From Smittia aterrima (lineage: Eukaryota; Arthropoda; Insecta; Diptera; Chironomidae), in the NCBI GenBank assembly GCA_033063855.1, contig CP093831.1, positions 9,796,001 to 9,860,000 on the forward strand: 64,000 nt of DNA, read 5' to 3'. The notes under the pieces were generated by a model that saw nothing but the letters and a program-made list of their open reading frames with translations, was not told where the DNA came from and made no database searches. Below are positions 50,701 to 63,896 of the stretch, in pieces; the first letter of the stretch is position 1; every line of letters begins with the position of its first letter. A program made the translations under genes and the position numbers.

Positions 50701-51622
50701 GTTACTATTTAAACGCAGTCAAATAACAATTTCCGTAAAACACGAGATTCGCGTTGTCTAGCGATTCTCACTATTTTGAAAGATCGAAAAAGTGAAAAGC
50801 CAGCATGAGAATGTCATGCGGTGTGATTGACATGAGAGGTGGGACGTTGCTTCTCCAAAATCGAATTATACGCTCGATGAAAGCTCAAGAGCGATTGAGT
50901 GGACAGCGACACATTGTTAGCTTAAAAGAGAGACGTCAAAACGTAAAGTCAGCGTGAGCAACGTGAGCAACAATCTCAATGAGATACCGCGGCACATGAT
51001 GATTCAATTAAAGTTTATGAGTCTCATGTATCGAAAGTAACATATTAATTATTGATATTACCGAAACATGTTAATTTCAGATGGAAAGTAAATATTCCTT
51101 CAGAACTTGGCGACCAAAAGTGAAACAAAACAACTCTCAAGGTTCGTACAGAAAATTGGATTTTAAAATAATTTATTATCAGTTTGTTTTCATCTTGCAG
51201 CATTTTACAATTTATTCATCAACTAAATAAAAAAACATTTGGATTTTTCGCGTTTATTTGACTTGATTCTAATTTCATGTTTTGCGTAAACATATTTTTT
51301 CATCAAATACAAAAGAGAAAACAGTTAAGAAGCTTTAAGCTTCGGCTTTCCTTTAATAAACAAGAGTAGATTAGATTTCCAGTGAGTTTTCGTTCTAAGA
51401 TCGTCGGAGACAAATTAATGATTTTCCACGACATTAATTTGAAATTAAATTCAGCAGACTTTGCGTTCTATTAGTCACAAAACAAAGAAGTAACATTTTT
51501 GCAAGTTTTTTTCTCTTTCTTGTGATTGAGTTTAAATGTTTTATGTGTGTAAGTGTTTTGTGTGTGTATGTGTGGGGAGGTTCATCAATTTGATAACTTC
51601 TTATCTATATTATAATGCGATT
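44793..51622. other. Gene-free stretch upstream of CPAP1-like copy B
   Basis: About 6.8 kb without a supportable exon. It contains the promoter of copy B at its left end and the 3' flank of fat facets at its right end. Frames at 46640-46855, 47865-48173 and 48378-48797 (plus) are open but show no domain, no consistent splice partners and antisense frames of similar length. A 16-bp direct repeat lies at 47997-48012 and 48035-48050, and a GT-rich tract at about 51541-51575. Confidence 0.45.
47997..48050. repeat. 16-bp direct repeat, 38-bp period
   Basis: AAAATCATTTTCGATG occurs at 47997-48012 and again at 48035-48050. Confidence 0.7.
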
Positions 51623-51628
51623 TTTATT
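51623..51628 (-). terminator. Poly(A) signal of fat facets
   Basis: TTTATT on the plus strand gives AATAAA about 180 bp beyond the fat facets stop. A second one lies at 51253-51258 and could mark a longer 3' UTR. Confidence 0.55.
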
Positions 51629-51806
51629 TTCTTTCATCTTTCATTCACTTCTTCATGTTTTTGATTTCATTAATTAATTTAAATTTGATTATTTTCATTT
51701 CTCATCGTAAAAATCTGCGTTAGAACGTCTTCTCATAAACGAATCATGATGGCTTAACCAAATGCGATGACCAAACGCAACAAATGAAAGTTTACAGCGC
51801 AATGGC

Positions 51807-54800
51807 CTATGACTTTTGTTCAGTGATTCCTGATTGAATAGGCGCAGTTGGCTGCTGAATGTTGACAATCTTTCCCGGAACAATTTCACTCTCATCGTCG
51901 GGCACGTCTTCCGCGAGAATAATTTGAGTTGAATCATCAAGTTCGTGTTCCTGTCGAAAAAAAATCTTTAGCAAAAATTAATGATATTAAAAACTACAAT
52001 CTCACCTGTCGAGGTCCCAATCTCAGTGTTTCGATCTTCTCAACAACTTTATTGACAGCTTCTTCTTCGGCTAATGACTGCTGAGTTTGAATTTCATCTA
52101 AAGCTTCAGCATCAATTTCTTTGGTGGCTTTGGTTGTTGCCGGTTGGAAGTCATCAGCTGGTTCTTCTGAGTCATTAGGCTCTTCAGGTTCCTATGAATG
52201 TCATCAATGAATAAAATGATTCAGATTAACCTAACGTTAAAATCAAACCTCTTCTGGACAGAGCTCGAATGCCATTTGCAAAACATTTTTAGCCGATTGA
52301 GATCTTTCAAGAATGAAGCTGTTGGTGTTTTCATTCGACTGAGCTGGTGGCGACCAAGAGCTATAGTTGTATTGACTAGCAACGCCACGCTGTCGATCTA
52401 GCTCATCGTGAAGCCATTCGACAGCACTTGCCCAAGGTCGGGAAATCTGATTGTTTGCTTGTAGCATATTGAGTGCCAATGGACTCTTTCGGAACAGTTG
52501 GACCAGGCATTTAATGCACTGATACGCTCGTTTCTGGTAGTTCTGTTTGTTGCGTTGAATTGTATCGAGCAACCCTTCGCGATCCTCTGAAACTCCTGTG
52601 AAAAATATGAAATGAATCTTTGAAGGAAATTATGCAAAAGTTAAAACTTACCCATCAACGCATTGTGAATTCTATGATGCTGCCATGAGTCTTCAATCAG
52701 CAAAATGTTAAGCAACAGATCGGTGTGATGGCGCATGTCATGCCAATAAGCAAAGCCGCAATGCCAGAGGAGCTCAGTAAGAAGTGCTTGTGAAAATTGA
52801 GGATTCTCCCAACTGCAATACTGCAATAATTTAAGTCCTTCTTCTCCAACATTCACATCTTCGATGAGTTTCTTTATGTAGCTGTGAATGTAAAAAAAAT
52901 TGTTTTAAATCAGGAATTTTTTGAACCTTCTTTTCTTCTCAACCAACCTCGTTCGATTTAACAACAGCTCTTCTGCTTCTATAGAGAGTGGCAACAGTTG
53001 ATCGTGTGGAACTTTCGGATCGACATAAATGTTCGGTTTAACTGGAATCGTAGTGCTTGAACTTTGACAACGCGAAGAAATATCACTTGCTCGAACGAGA
53101 ATCGAGACGCACTGATGCAGTTTGTTTAGCTCCGGATATTGATATTTGATGGGCGGTCCAGGTCCTTCGTCTAAAGCAACTTTCATGAAGATAGCTGGAA
53201 CATTAAGCTAGAAAACAAAACAAAGATTAAATTTTAAAGATCATTCAAATGGTTATGTAAAATTACCTTCAACAGCTGATGCCGCTCTTGAACCCCCAAC
53301 ATGGCGTAGGTGACGAATAAGTTGAAGAAATGAGGTAAGTGTTTGCCATAATCAGCAGCTTCACAAATTAATAACGAAAGCACAGCAAGAAGCACTTGCT
53401 CACACAAATTGGAGCCATCACAGTTGGGTAATGGTTCGTCTTGACTAGCGAAGTGACAAAAGAAGACGATGATCTTCACGAACACAGCACGGATGTCCAG
53501 CGACGATGCGACGAGAATGTATTCAGCGAGACGATTCTGTGGACTCAAGAGAGCGTTTTGTGCAAACCATCGACGTACGACAGCCGAGTTGCGAATGTGT
53601 GGACTGATAGCATCAAACCTGGAAGATGAAATAGAGCATGAGATAAAAATGTTAATCAGCTCGATCGGTACACATAAAGCGGAAGAAAAACAGCACAAAA
53701 GAATAGGAAACAAAGTATTTTTCGACACAAACTCATAAAGCGTACCACATATTATCATCATACCACTCAATAGCAGCTCCACGCAACGTTTTCTTTGTAC
53801 GGAATCCAAACTGGAACAAAAATTGCGATGCAAGTTGAATCGATAAGAGCGAAAGTTCTTCAGCCGCCGGTGTCTGTAAATAAATTTGATTAGAAGACGA
53901 AACAATGAAAATGTCTTAAACTTTCTTACGAATTTGTCGATTCTTGGAGCTGGATTGCTGCAGCTCACGAGATTGCGAATGAAAGCGAAAAACTCTGCTG
54001 AGAATAGGCTACGAGCATGAAGGAAGCGAATATTTTGAAAGCGAACACTCTTCTCGATCGGAGCTGGCATTGGCAAGATGCAGTTTTTGCTTTCAGCCAA
54101 TGAAAGTTGTTCAATGCAAGGCTTGTAAACGGTCTGATTGTGGTCGATTCGTGTATAGAACAGCATGTAAGCATTCCACCAACGTTTTTGTCTTCTAAAC
54201 TGCATTCGCTTCAAATTGTTATCATAAACTTCTCCCATATATTCGCCTCCGAAGCATTGAGCTTTCAACTCTTCGTCTTCATGCATTTTGCATTCAGTCA
54301 CTTCTCCATCATCAAACTTATACCACTGTTCATTGCCACTCTCGTTCCTGAAAATAATTTTAAATTTAGAATGAAAAATGATTAAGGAAGCTTTATACTT
54401 ACTTATGAAGGATATAACTGTAGTAATGTCCACCAGATGCTTGTCCACTGTGAACGACAATTCCAGTCAGCTGATACTTTGTTGGCTGTGCCTCATCTTC
54501 TCCTTCGTCAATATCTGCAATTTCACCTTCAAGCTTTGCCAAACCAGAAACTGAAGTGAAATCAAATTAGCAAACGTTTCTTCAACCTGAATTTCAAAAT
54601 ATTCACCTGTATATGGTTCCATGTCTAACCATCGCGGGAATTCGAAGTAGTCGTTAAATTTTATGGCACAAACGCGTTCGTAATCGTATTCGAAGCGTTT
54701 GAGTTGAATGGCCAACACTGGAGGAAGTTTACGCACGCACATTCGCTTCACTGTGACTACTTTTTTATCACATTTGTCACAATGGTAAGCGTCAGCACCT

Positions 54801-57800
54801 TCAAGTAGCTCTCCTTTCACGTATTGCTCGAGCGAATCGGTTAACGAGCTGTGATTTCTAATATCGATACTGAACACACTGAAGGGCTCTTCCTTTGAAT
54901 ACCGATGAGGACATTCCTGACAAATTTTTTGATCACTGAAGCATCCGCCCAGTGTCGCTCCCATCAATTGCTGATGTCCAAGTGCTTTCAATCCATCATC
55001 CAAACTTTCAAACAAAGACATAAAGAACTCTACAGCATCTTGTTGCTCACGTAAATTAACCGGCTCGCCTTGAAGTCTAAAGAAAAATTAAATCATCAGA
55101 AACTGAATCTTCACACAATTGAAAGAAACTTACTTGAAATGACCCCAAAGACCACGCGGAATATAAAATTGATGAACACTGTGACCGAGATGAGCGAAAA
55201 TCGCTTGAACATGTTTAAGAATTCCAATGTGATAGTTTCGTCGTCCATTGCCATCGTCGTTTTGTAATTCGTTAACAACCTAAAATCAAATATTTTGATT
55301 AAAACAATCGATTGTTTCAAATGTTAAGTAACTTACTCTGTTTTCGAGTTCTCCACTAAAGTCTTCATTTGCATCAACACAAGCACCAGAAGCGGCTAAG
55401 ATTCCAAGACGAATCGACGGAACCATGAAAAGTTGTTGCAGCACTGAATTCATATAGCAAGTCGCACCAGCGTTCTTTAAGCCACTGAATCCACCTTTTG
55501 GTCGAGGTCCAACAGGTGGCAAATATTCCCACTCTTGCAAAGGCTCAATTTCTAGAAAAAGACAAAAGTTCAAGTGAATTTTCTTTAAGAAAATCAATGT
55601 TACTCACCAAAACAAAACATATCCAACAGTGTATTAACAAGCAACTTCATATTCGGTACGGAATTGGTACACAATGCGACCAATAAATCACAAGCAGCAG
55701 AAATCGTATGTGGATGACGACAGACTTGTGGTGGAGCGTTAAGATCGGATAGTTGACCGTTGCGTCGAAAGTGCAAATATTGTTTCGATGCTGGGAAGAT
55801 AAAGTCATCGACTAATTCAACGATTAGACTACTCAACTGCGGCTTGACTTCGTAGCTAACATAAGCCATCAGTTCTTTGGTCAGGTTGAGTCTGCCTTCC
55901 AATAAATCATCGTGAACTCCTGTCTCGCCAGTTTTCTTTACATTGTCGCGAATCGAACGGATCCAATCGATTTCTTGCATCAGTAGATTATCACAAACGT
56001 TTAAGGCGCCATTGTAATTGCAGCCAAACTTAAGGATTCGACAGAACAGAGAAAAGAAGTCGCTACATGATGACGAGTATTGCGTAACGCTGTTCTTGAG
56101 TGTTTCAACCATGAGTTTAACCATGAATGTAAATGGTCTGCGATCGGCGGCACAATAAGTGCAAGTGTAGTATATTTGATCGCTCGCTGTTGTGCGGATG
56201 TGACGTGATCCATTTACGAGCACCAATGAGATGACAAAGTTTGACCAGTTCGGGTCACTGCTGAGTGCTTCATATCCGCTGTGATTTAGCACCAAACTGA
56301 AGCAAAGAACTTCCAATGCTTCTTTACATACAGCGAAGTCGAGGGCTTCCGGCATTCCATTTTCGCTACCAAGATCAGCGGGACTCGTCATAAGGTGAAA
56401 TGATCCTGTCGATGAAGCCCATGCAAGATGAACGAGAGCTTTCAGTGTTGCGACATCAGGAAGAGACCACTGCAAGGCTGATTTAAATAGAAGACGACAG
56501 TTTTCTCCTTCCGGTGATTCACTTAACATTTCATCGCTGATGCTTTGAGCGAGTTTAGAAGCGATAGCTCTCATCGTGTGATCTGAATTGCAAACGATTG
56601 TAGCGAGAGTCTGCTTAAGAATCTCGACTTGGCTTCGGTTCTTTTCTGCGTGGGTGGATGTTGGTTCATCGCCAACTCTACTCAAGACATACCCGAGAAT
56701 GAAAAGGAAAAGCTTTACTAGTTTGAGGACACACTGATAAGCAGCACGTTTGCAATGCATATCTGCCTTTGGCATAAAGTTGTTTTTCGTCAGCAAGTCG
56801 AGGATAAAGTGAGCGACGCCTGAATGAAGCCAGGCAAGTTGAAGTCTCATGGTGCTCTCCCCGTGTGGATCTAAAGCTGGCATCAAAAGCGCTTGCAAAA
56901 CTTCGAGATTGTAAAGAACATGTGCTGCGTCAGCCGATAAGAACATCGTCTCAGGAATAAGCGCATCTTGACCATCAGTCTTATCGCCATGCAGTTTGCT
57001 CAAACACATTTGATAGATTTGTCCCACGGTATGAATGTCTAATGGAAGTAAATGCAACAAAGTTCGTGCACATTCACGCAATGCGTTGTGTTGCAGATCG
57101 CTGCCCATTTGATGAAGCTTCAGGAAAAATTCCAAGTATTGAGTCTTTGTTGAGATGATAACTCCTGGCAATGTCGCTTCCGATTCGGGTCTTTGCATAT
57201 CAGGGCAAGGTCGTGGCGGTGAACCAGTTGAACTGTCACTCGAGCTATCAGGTGAACTTGCTAAGGCTGTTCCCATTGGCGAAAGCTTCACATTGATGAT
57301 GGTTTTGTCACGAATATTGTATTGTGATAGTGGATGTCGATCATCAGATATTTCAATCAGTTCCCCATTATTATTGAACAAGTCAATTTTGATGTTGTTA
57401 ATCAACATAGATGACGTTCCTTTCAATCTCTTGCACAGATTTCTTTTGAATGAAATTACTGTTTCATTCGTATGCGTTGTGACTTCAATGTCGTCGAGTG
57501 GACGGCCGTTGGTTTGGAAGCGAATGTACAAACAGATGTGCTTTCCTCGTGAAGCTCGACTTAAGCTCAGGTACTGTCGCTCGCCGGTGAACACACGATC
57601 ACATTCTTTAATATACTCTTGCATAACTCGTAAAATTCTACAAATTTTATCGGCTTCCATCATTCGACGCGACTCGAGCTCAACATGATCTTTCACTGAA
57701 TCTTGCAATGCATTACTCAGGACAATTATACGCTCGTAAGTTATTTTAATTTTATCACAACAGTCACTGATGAAGTTCTCATGGAATTCAGAGATGGTTT

Positions 57801-60446
57801 CCTGTAATCGCGGCCCGAGAGCTGTTGAGACTTCTTTAAGGAGCTCGATGGCTTTGTAAGCTATCTCCTCGCCGCTCAATGTTATCACTTGCCACAAATA
57901 ATCTTTTCCGATCAAATCTTCATCATCCAACACATAGCCACGATGTTTTGCTTTAAGCTTCTCTTCTTTGGAATTAACAGCTTTGAAAAATCTCTCAAAG
58001 CATTTGATGCCACTTTCGGTCAAAAGTTGAGGATCCAACTGAAGAATATTGTTCTCGAAGAATTCCTTGTTGATTCCTGGATCAAGATCTGGTTCATCTC
58101 CCATTAACTTTCCAAACCATCGGAAACATTCCTCACGATCTGATGGAAATGCTGCATTGACAGCCAAGCATTGCCAGATTTGTTTAGCTTGATCGGCACA
58201 TAGCCAGAGCTGTCCATCCTTCAGAAGAAACTTTAGAAAATCGAGTCGCTCCTGAATCTGTTGTGGATGTGGATATCGCTTGTCGAGCATGATTTCCATA
58301 GGCTTTGCTGTTTTGTTTGTCCTAACTAACTCTCTAATTCTTTCCATGTACTTCGTGAGGCTGTTGGTGACCAGAATGACAAGCGTATGTTCGTTTTGCA
58401 ATCGATCGATGACATGTTGACGATTCGACATTGAATGTGCTCTTGGTACATGACTTGGCGTCGGCTCATAGAGACAACATATTTCACGGATTAGTCGAAG
58501 TGCTGGTAAGGCCCATTCATCATCGCCCACTTTTAATTCCTCGACGCACTTATTCAACCAGACAGGCTTTTGAGCATCTTTATCTAGCGAGCAACTGTAG
58601 TCGAGAATCTTCACATGAGATGCCAACGCTTGATCGAGTACTTCAGGCGGGATGTCAGGACTATGAGCGAGTGACCAGAACAATTTCAAAACCTTATCGG
58701 CCATCACCCCATTCTTGTCATCTTCAGCCAAACGACGATTTAATTCTAGCAGTCTTTCTCGTTGTTTTTTGTTGGCCGTTTTCATGCTCGTCTAAAACAA
58801 TCAATAAATTAGAAAGTGAGTATAAAGAAATCTATTTAATAATATCACCTGAAAACACTCGAAGAGATAATCAAGCTGCTCTGCGTTGAAATCCCATGCC
58901 AACTTTGCTAATAAATCATGCACGTTCTTTACAATTGCTTCATGTTTTCCGGCTTGAGCTCGCCAAACTGCCGCCAAATCATCCAACGTTAATGCCTTCT
59001 CCTTGATTAGGAATCGAAGAATCTTTTCTAACTTCTCCACGTACTGTGGTTGATGTAGAGAATCCTTCAAAACGATTCCCAGTACGTCCGTGTCTTTAAT
59101 CCATTTTGCCATTTTCTCAGCAGTTAGTGTGTCACCTTCGTCGTCCGACTGCGGTCGATTTTGATAGTAGCAAACGTAGCTAAGCACCTTGTTAATCTCG
59201 TTGAGTGCATTCATCTTTCCATTGAAACTGGAGATCTGAAGTACTCTCAGAATGATTTTGAGGCGACACATTTCTAAATCCTTGATAAGATTCTCAGCGT
59301 TTGGGCTGTGACTGATGAGAAGTCGTGAGAATTTGATTATCCCGTTTACAACATCGTTTTTTCCTTCAAGTTTTGCATCGCGTTTGAGCTCGTCGTCACT
59401 GAGGTTTTCGAGGATTTCAATGAGTGGTTCCCACAAAGGTTGAAAATACTTCTCGATTGTTTTTGCTGTCAAGAGTTCGTGGCACTGACCGAAAGGTCGC
59501 AGCAAAAGAAAAATCACTGGTAAAGATAGCTTGTTGCTTTCTTCGAGCAATATACTGGTGCTAGTGCTGTTAGTTCCACTCGATGAGATCGTCGATGTTT
59601 TCATTTTTGAAGCTTCATCACTCAAACTCAATGACGATGCACATCCTGATGATGATTGTGGTGTGTCACCTGCTTCCTCTGTTAATGCGATCGTTTGTTT
59701 CTTAATCAAGGCAATCCCAGCGTTGAAGCGCTCAAGAAAGTTATCGAATCCTCCCAACTGTCCAAAACGATTGATGAGATCGACAAGCCATCCTCGAGGC
59801 GGTCGAGGCTCTGATGGTGATTTAGCAAAAACTTGATTATCCAATAGAGTTCCCCAGAGACCTTCGGTCGTTGCTCCTTGAATTGAGAACAGCTCCGATT
59901 GTCGCGAAGCGTTGTGTGTATGAAATTTGTTCTCCGCATCGAGCACAGTTGAAAGCAATTCAAGAAGACATAAGTTGTCAACTTTCATGTGCAAAGCACA
60001 TAAATGCAAAAGTTTTCCACATAGCATTAGAATGTTGTTGTGGATGTTGAGCTTCCATGAGTTAACAGCATCATCAGTCAAAATTTTCGTGAATGAAACG
60101 GTCAAACCGTCACGATAGAAACGAACGCAAGGTTCACATTCAAAGTCAATGCCCGCTTGTGATAACTTGATGGCATAATTGAGGAGACATTCGAGTTCTT
60201 GATCGGGAAGAACAGGAACAACCCAGCGGGGACTATTGATTTTAGCGTTGAGTGACTGCAGTTTGACGACAGGAAATCCAGCAACGAGATCTTCCGGAGA
60301 GCTACAAAGAAATCATAATTAGCTTAATCCGATTTGAGAGCTTACGAATTCGATATTTACATTTCACTCTGTTCAGTTGAAGATCCATCTGACTGTGGAT
60401 TATTTTCCGGTGGATCAGCTGGACGTCCTCTCGTGTCGTATGTCAT
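51807..60446 (-). CDS. faf: Ubiquitin-specific protease fat facets / USP9X
   Basis: Very large deubiquitinase; in flies it spares the endocytic adaptor epsin from degradation and acts in eye patterning and oogenesis. Fifteen exons in phase: 60361-60446, 58849-60301, 55608-58791, 55337-55551, 55134-55279, 54607-55076, 54403-54550, 53930-54347, 53764-53873, 53267-53618, 52948-53207, 52652-52881, 52249-52595, 52006-52191, 51807-51950. Total about 2582 residues (USP9X about 2550, fly Faf about 2700). The long helical N-terminal half includes WVVPVLPDQELE and a ubiquitin-like segment (RGKHICLYIRF). The USP fold has Cys box GLKNAGATCYMNS (nucleophile about Cys1606), zinc pairs CQEC and CDKC, His box SGQASGGHYYSY and WYKFDDGEV. 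The acidic tail ends QSGITEQKS, shorter than in Drosophila. All catalytic residues are present. Introns are mostly 50-75 bp. Confidence 0.97.
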
Positions 60447-62226
60447 ACTTGAAATGATGGAAACTTATTAAAATAAACTTGAGCCACGTATTGGCTTCGA
60501 CGCTGATTGCGACAGTTGTTTGTTATGGTGAATTTTGTTTGAGTAGCTGTTACTGCTGTGTCCGTTGAATCTCACGGAAATTTCTTCCATAAAATGACGT
60601 CGCTTGTAACCACTTCCGATTTCCAGCGATTCAATGAACTCTTTTCATATTTCAACAGCTACACTTCTGGAAAAGTGAAAAGAGAAGGATCAAGAATGAT
60701 TTCCGGTTCTCAGCTTTTGTCTGAATGATTTTCCGCTCGATAAACTTCTATGAATTAATTTCGAATCTTATTAAAGTCTTTCGTCTGCGCGATGTCTTTT
60801 CGCGTGTTTATTTTGGTGTTTATTTCGTCGCCGAAACGGGAAAACTAAAAATATAAAGTGACAAAGACTCGCGACACCCTCAAACAGTCAGAGAAAGACA
60901 CACAAACGAGCTCGATCATAAAATGCTTACAGTGCCGAATGTAAGCTAATTAAAATGTGTAACGCGACAGCGGAAAGATGATGCACAAACACTCTCGAAC
61001 ACTCTTGAACTTGAAAAAACATTTCGCTGTGCTTTTTATGAAGAAGCTTCTGATTATTATTAAAAGTCAATAATTATTATAAATGATTTACTTTTGTTAT
61101 CTAATCGACTGTCACGGTATATTATCCCGACACCGTCACAACAAACTAAAAGTATCACGTCATGTCTGTGCGTTCTAGTCAGTTTTACCCTTCTATTGCA
61201 AATTTATTTGAATTAAACTTTTTTCCTCTCTCTCTCTCTCTCAGAGTGCCTGTGTTATCGGGCGCGGTTTACACAATTAAAATTCATAATCGATTCATTA
61301 GTTCTCGCGAAAAACTTCCCCTTCAATAGACAAGTTCCAATCGCAACGCAAAAATGAAATGATGTGAGTTCTGAGCACACGACGTGAAAATAAATCGATC
61401 AATATTTTTTTTCTTTTCCCTCAATCATTTTCCATTTGCTCGCACTGCGATTTCTCAGAAGGAAATCTTTAGAAAAGAATTTCTTCTACGATGACAGAAC
61501 TCTGCTATGGATTTTAATTTTAGAATGTTTTCTTTCCAAATTGCATGACCGAATTTCTTTTTGTGCGAAAGAGAGTAAGAGCGAAAGCCTCGTACGACGA
61601 CACAACAAAATCATCATCGCGAGAAAGAAAATTTTTGCACAAGTCTTCTTCTTACGTTGGACAATGAAAAATGCCGGAAAAGTTAATTGGAGTGTTTTTG
61701 TTATCTGGGTTTGTGTAAACCATCTATGATAAGACCTTGAAAGTCTCTTACACGATTAGATTCGCGTAATTTTAGCCGGTTTTCGACACAAAGACAAAAA
61801 AAAATGAAATTCCTTAATTCGCTTTTAAATTCACCTTATTCACTAATTTCTTGACTTCCTCAAAGGCTGTAGCTCCTACAAAGTCTCCGAAAGCTTTTTA
61901 CACAGTTTACTGATTAGTTAAGCTTGTCGTTTTGAATATTTGCCGTGTTTAATTTTTTATAAATTTTATTTTCCTTCGGCGGCTACTTTCGTTAAATTTT
62001 TCGAGCAAGGGAGGAAAGCTAAGCAACACATTCGTTAAGTTTCGATGTGAACTTTCAAATATTTATGAAAACCGTCGATTTCTTTAAATTCGATCGGTTT
62101 TGGCTTAAAATGTTAAGTTGCGTTGTTAAGCTGTCAATAACTAATCAGCGGGAAGCCGGCGCATCGATGAAAGGAATCGACAGTTCCTTCTCTAACACAA
62201 TTCGATCTTACACAATTCAATTGCAA
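60447..62226. other. Upstream region of fat facets
   Basis: About 1.8 kb with no supportable coding exon. It must hold the faf promoter and 5' leader. A (TC)n run at 61226-61242 (GAGA on the minus strand) is a candidate GAGA-factor-type site. The plus-strand frame at 61436-61729 has no domain. Confidence 0.45.
61226..61242. repeat. (TC)n microsatellite
   Basis: Uninterrupted TC dinucleotides, reading as GA repeats on the faf strand. It lies about 0.8 kb upstream of the faf start. Confidence 0.7.
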
Positions 62227-62232
62227 TTTATT
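62227..62232 (-). terminator. Poly(A) signal after the acidic-tail frame
   Basis: TTTATT on the plus strand (AATAAA on minus) about 49 bp beyond the stop at 62281, a normal spacing for a short 3' UTR. It supports that frame as the 3' end of a transcript. Confidence 0.55.
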
Positions 62233-62280
62233 AATTCCACTCATTCAAAAATAAAATAAAATACAAATCAAAAAATTCTT

Positions 62281-62547
62281 TTAATCGTCGTTTTCAATTT
62301 CTTCGTCGTCCTCATCCTCATCAAAAATATCAAATTCTTCCTCGTCACTTGAGTCGTCTGACAGAGATTGCTGAATCTGCATTGCTTCTAGGTCTCGTCT
62401 TTCCTGTTCGCGCTCGGCTTGTTTCCTCATTCTTTCTCGTTTTCTTTGATAATACGTTCGAGGCCGATATCTCGAGAATTTACTTCGGAGATAAAGAAAA
62501 ATTAAGTTTAAACAACTGAAAAGTGAAGGTAGAAGTGAGTGAGACAT
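62281..62547 (-). CDS. Acidic-tail frame: last exon or 88-codon small gene, unidentified
   Basis: I do not recognise this protein. The frame ends in a basic, charged helix (YYQRKRERMRKQAEREQERR) followed by an acidic tail (DDSSDEEEFDIFDEDEDDEE), a composition unlike random translation of AT-rich DNA, and an AATAAA follows 49 bp later. Two readings are possible. As a terminal exon, acceptors at TTTTCAG (exon from 62515) or CTCCGAAG (from 62482) both enter in the same phase, with upstream exons farther right. As an intact small gene, ATG at 62547 has an in-frame stop before it and gives 88 residues with a short hydrophobic N-terminal segment (LLPSLFSCLNLIFLYL), like a signal anchor. The terminal-exon reading seems more usual. 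No function is claimed. Confidence 0.55.
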   Translation of the reverse strand: MSHSLLPSLFSCLNLIFLYLRSKFSRYRPRTYYQRKRERMRKQAEREQERRDLEAMQIQQSLSDDSSDEEEFDIFDEDEDDEEIENDD

Positions 62548-63896
62548 GTAAGGAGAGATATTGGTTTATGTATATTTCAATTAATTGGTTTTATTAATTT
62601 CCTTTCACCCAAATTTTGGGATCGTTCAAATGTAAAGTTTCGTCAATTTTCTAATTTTTGTCAAAGAAGGAAACTGAAATGATTTCGCATCGATTGCTTG
62701 GATTTCAGCTAAAATATCAATCATTGCAGTTTAATTTGCCAAGAGTTATCATCTTAAAGTTCTAGAGTCTCTCAATTGATTAAAATTTCACTCGAGAACA
62801 TCTATTTGGAAAATCGAGATTCAGCAAGAAGAGTAAGGATTACACAAGACAATTAACAGTAGAAAATATTACACGTGATTCACCGGGAACTTCTTATCAT
62901 TTTACAAAATAGATTGAACATAAATGTTTCATCATTAAAAGCATTTAGATTACAATTAAAGCCTAACAAACTTTAATAGCAAGTTCACTGCTAAAAATGC
63001 GTCAGTTTCAGATAAAGATTAAAAACAGTTTGAGTGTAGCATCACTAATGAGTACGAGAGTCAATTAAGGATAATATTCACTTGAGAAACTTGTGCAATC
63101 ACTGCTCAATTAACAGTTGCAATTGTTTTTTGAATGGAGAGAGCTCGTAAACTGCGTCGTAAAAGTTTTTCATTCACTGAAAAAACGCAATTTACGGATA
63201 GTTCCAAAAACAAATTCGATACAAAAAAGAAAGAGTTAAATTACAGTATAAATGTCATTAGCTGATCTTCAACAAACAACCACATTTTGGATTTCATTCA
63301 CAATCGACTGGCGATTCCTTGAAACTCTACGGCACTAATTTACACATTCATCTAATGATAAATCTTTAAAAAATCTACGAAGCTGTATATAAGTTACATC
63401 ATAAGTTTTAGCTGAATTTTGTGTAAATATAAATAAAATTTTAAACATAAAACAAAAAAGAATTCTCAATAAAAAAAAGTTAAATTAATGTAAACTTAAT
63501 TGATTAGTTGCTTGTTCATTCAGGTTTATGATTTGCATGTGTTTCTTTACTTCTTTGATATTGAAATAGAGAGTTCTTCTAGCTGTGATCGACCGTGAGT
63601 CTTCACGTGATCTTCATTCATTGTGTGAAAATACGAATAAAAAAACATTTTTACACACTTATGTATGAGATTAATAGTTTTTCTGCAGTTTTATGGCGAT
63701 AAAAACGTTTTGTTTGGGTTTGGTTTCTTCTACTTGATGTGTTTCATTCATTCTCCGACTCCAATGGCATCTCAATGTTTAAATCATCCAGCTAGAGGCG
63801 TCGCATCAGTGTTTGCGGTTTGAATAAATTTAATTTTTCCATTGTGTAATTAATCATTAAAAGAGATAGAGAGATAAAGAATAATGAGTGTGTTGA
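62548..63896. other. Gap between the acidic-tail frame and the right-edge gene
   Basis: About 1.35 kb, very AT-rich, with no coding frame. It may be an intron if the acidic-tail frame is an exon of a gene extending rightwards, or a long 3' UTR of the right-edge gene. Confidence 0.4.

Noticed and set aside
51541..51575. GT-rich tract as a possible GU-rich downstream element for faf
   Set aside because: It is GT-rich on the plus strand, so on the faf strand it reads AC-rich, the wrong sense for a GU-rich downstream element.
53234..54460. A single 408-codon frame through faf exons 8-10
   Set aside because: It reads through introns that have proper GT-AG borders. Only the spliced version restores the conserved USP9X sequence, for example EWFDAISPHIRNS.
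57155..57688. 177-codon plus-strand frame opposite the middle of fat facets
   Set aside because: It mirrors conserved faf coding sequence on the other strand. No independent start context, splice site or domain.
58431..58889. 152-codon plus-strand frame opposite faf exons 2-3
   Set aside because: Antisense shadow of faf; it crosses the faf intron without any signal of its own.
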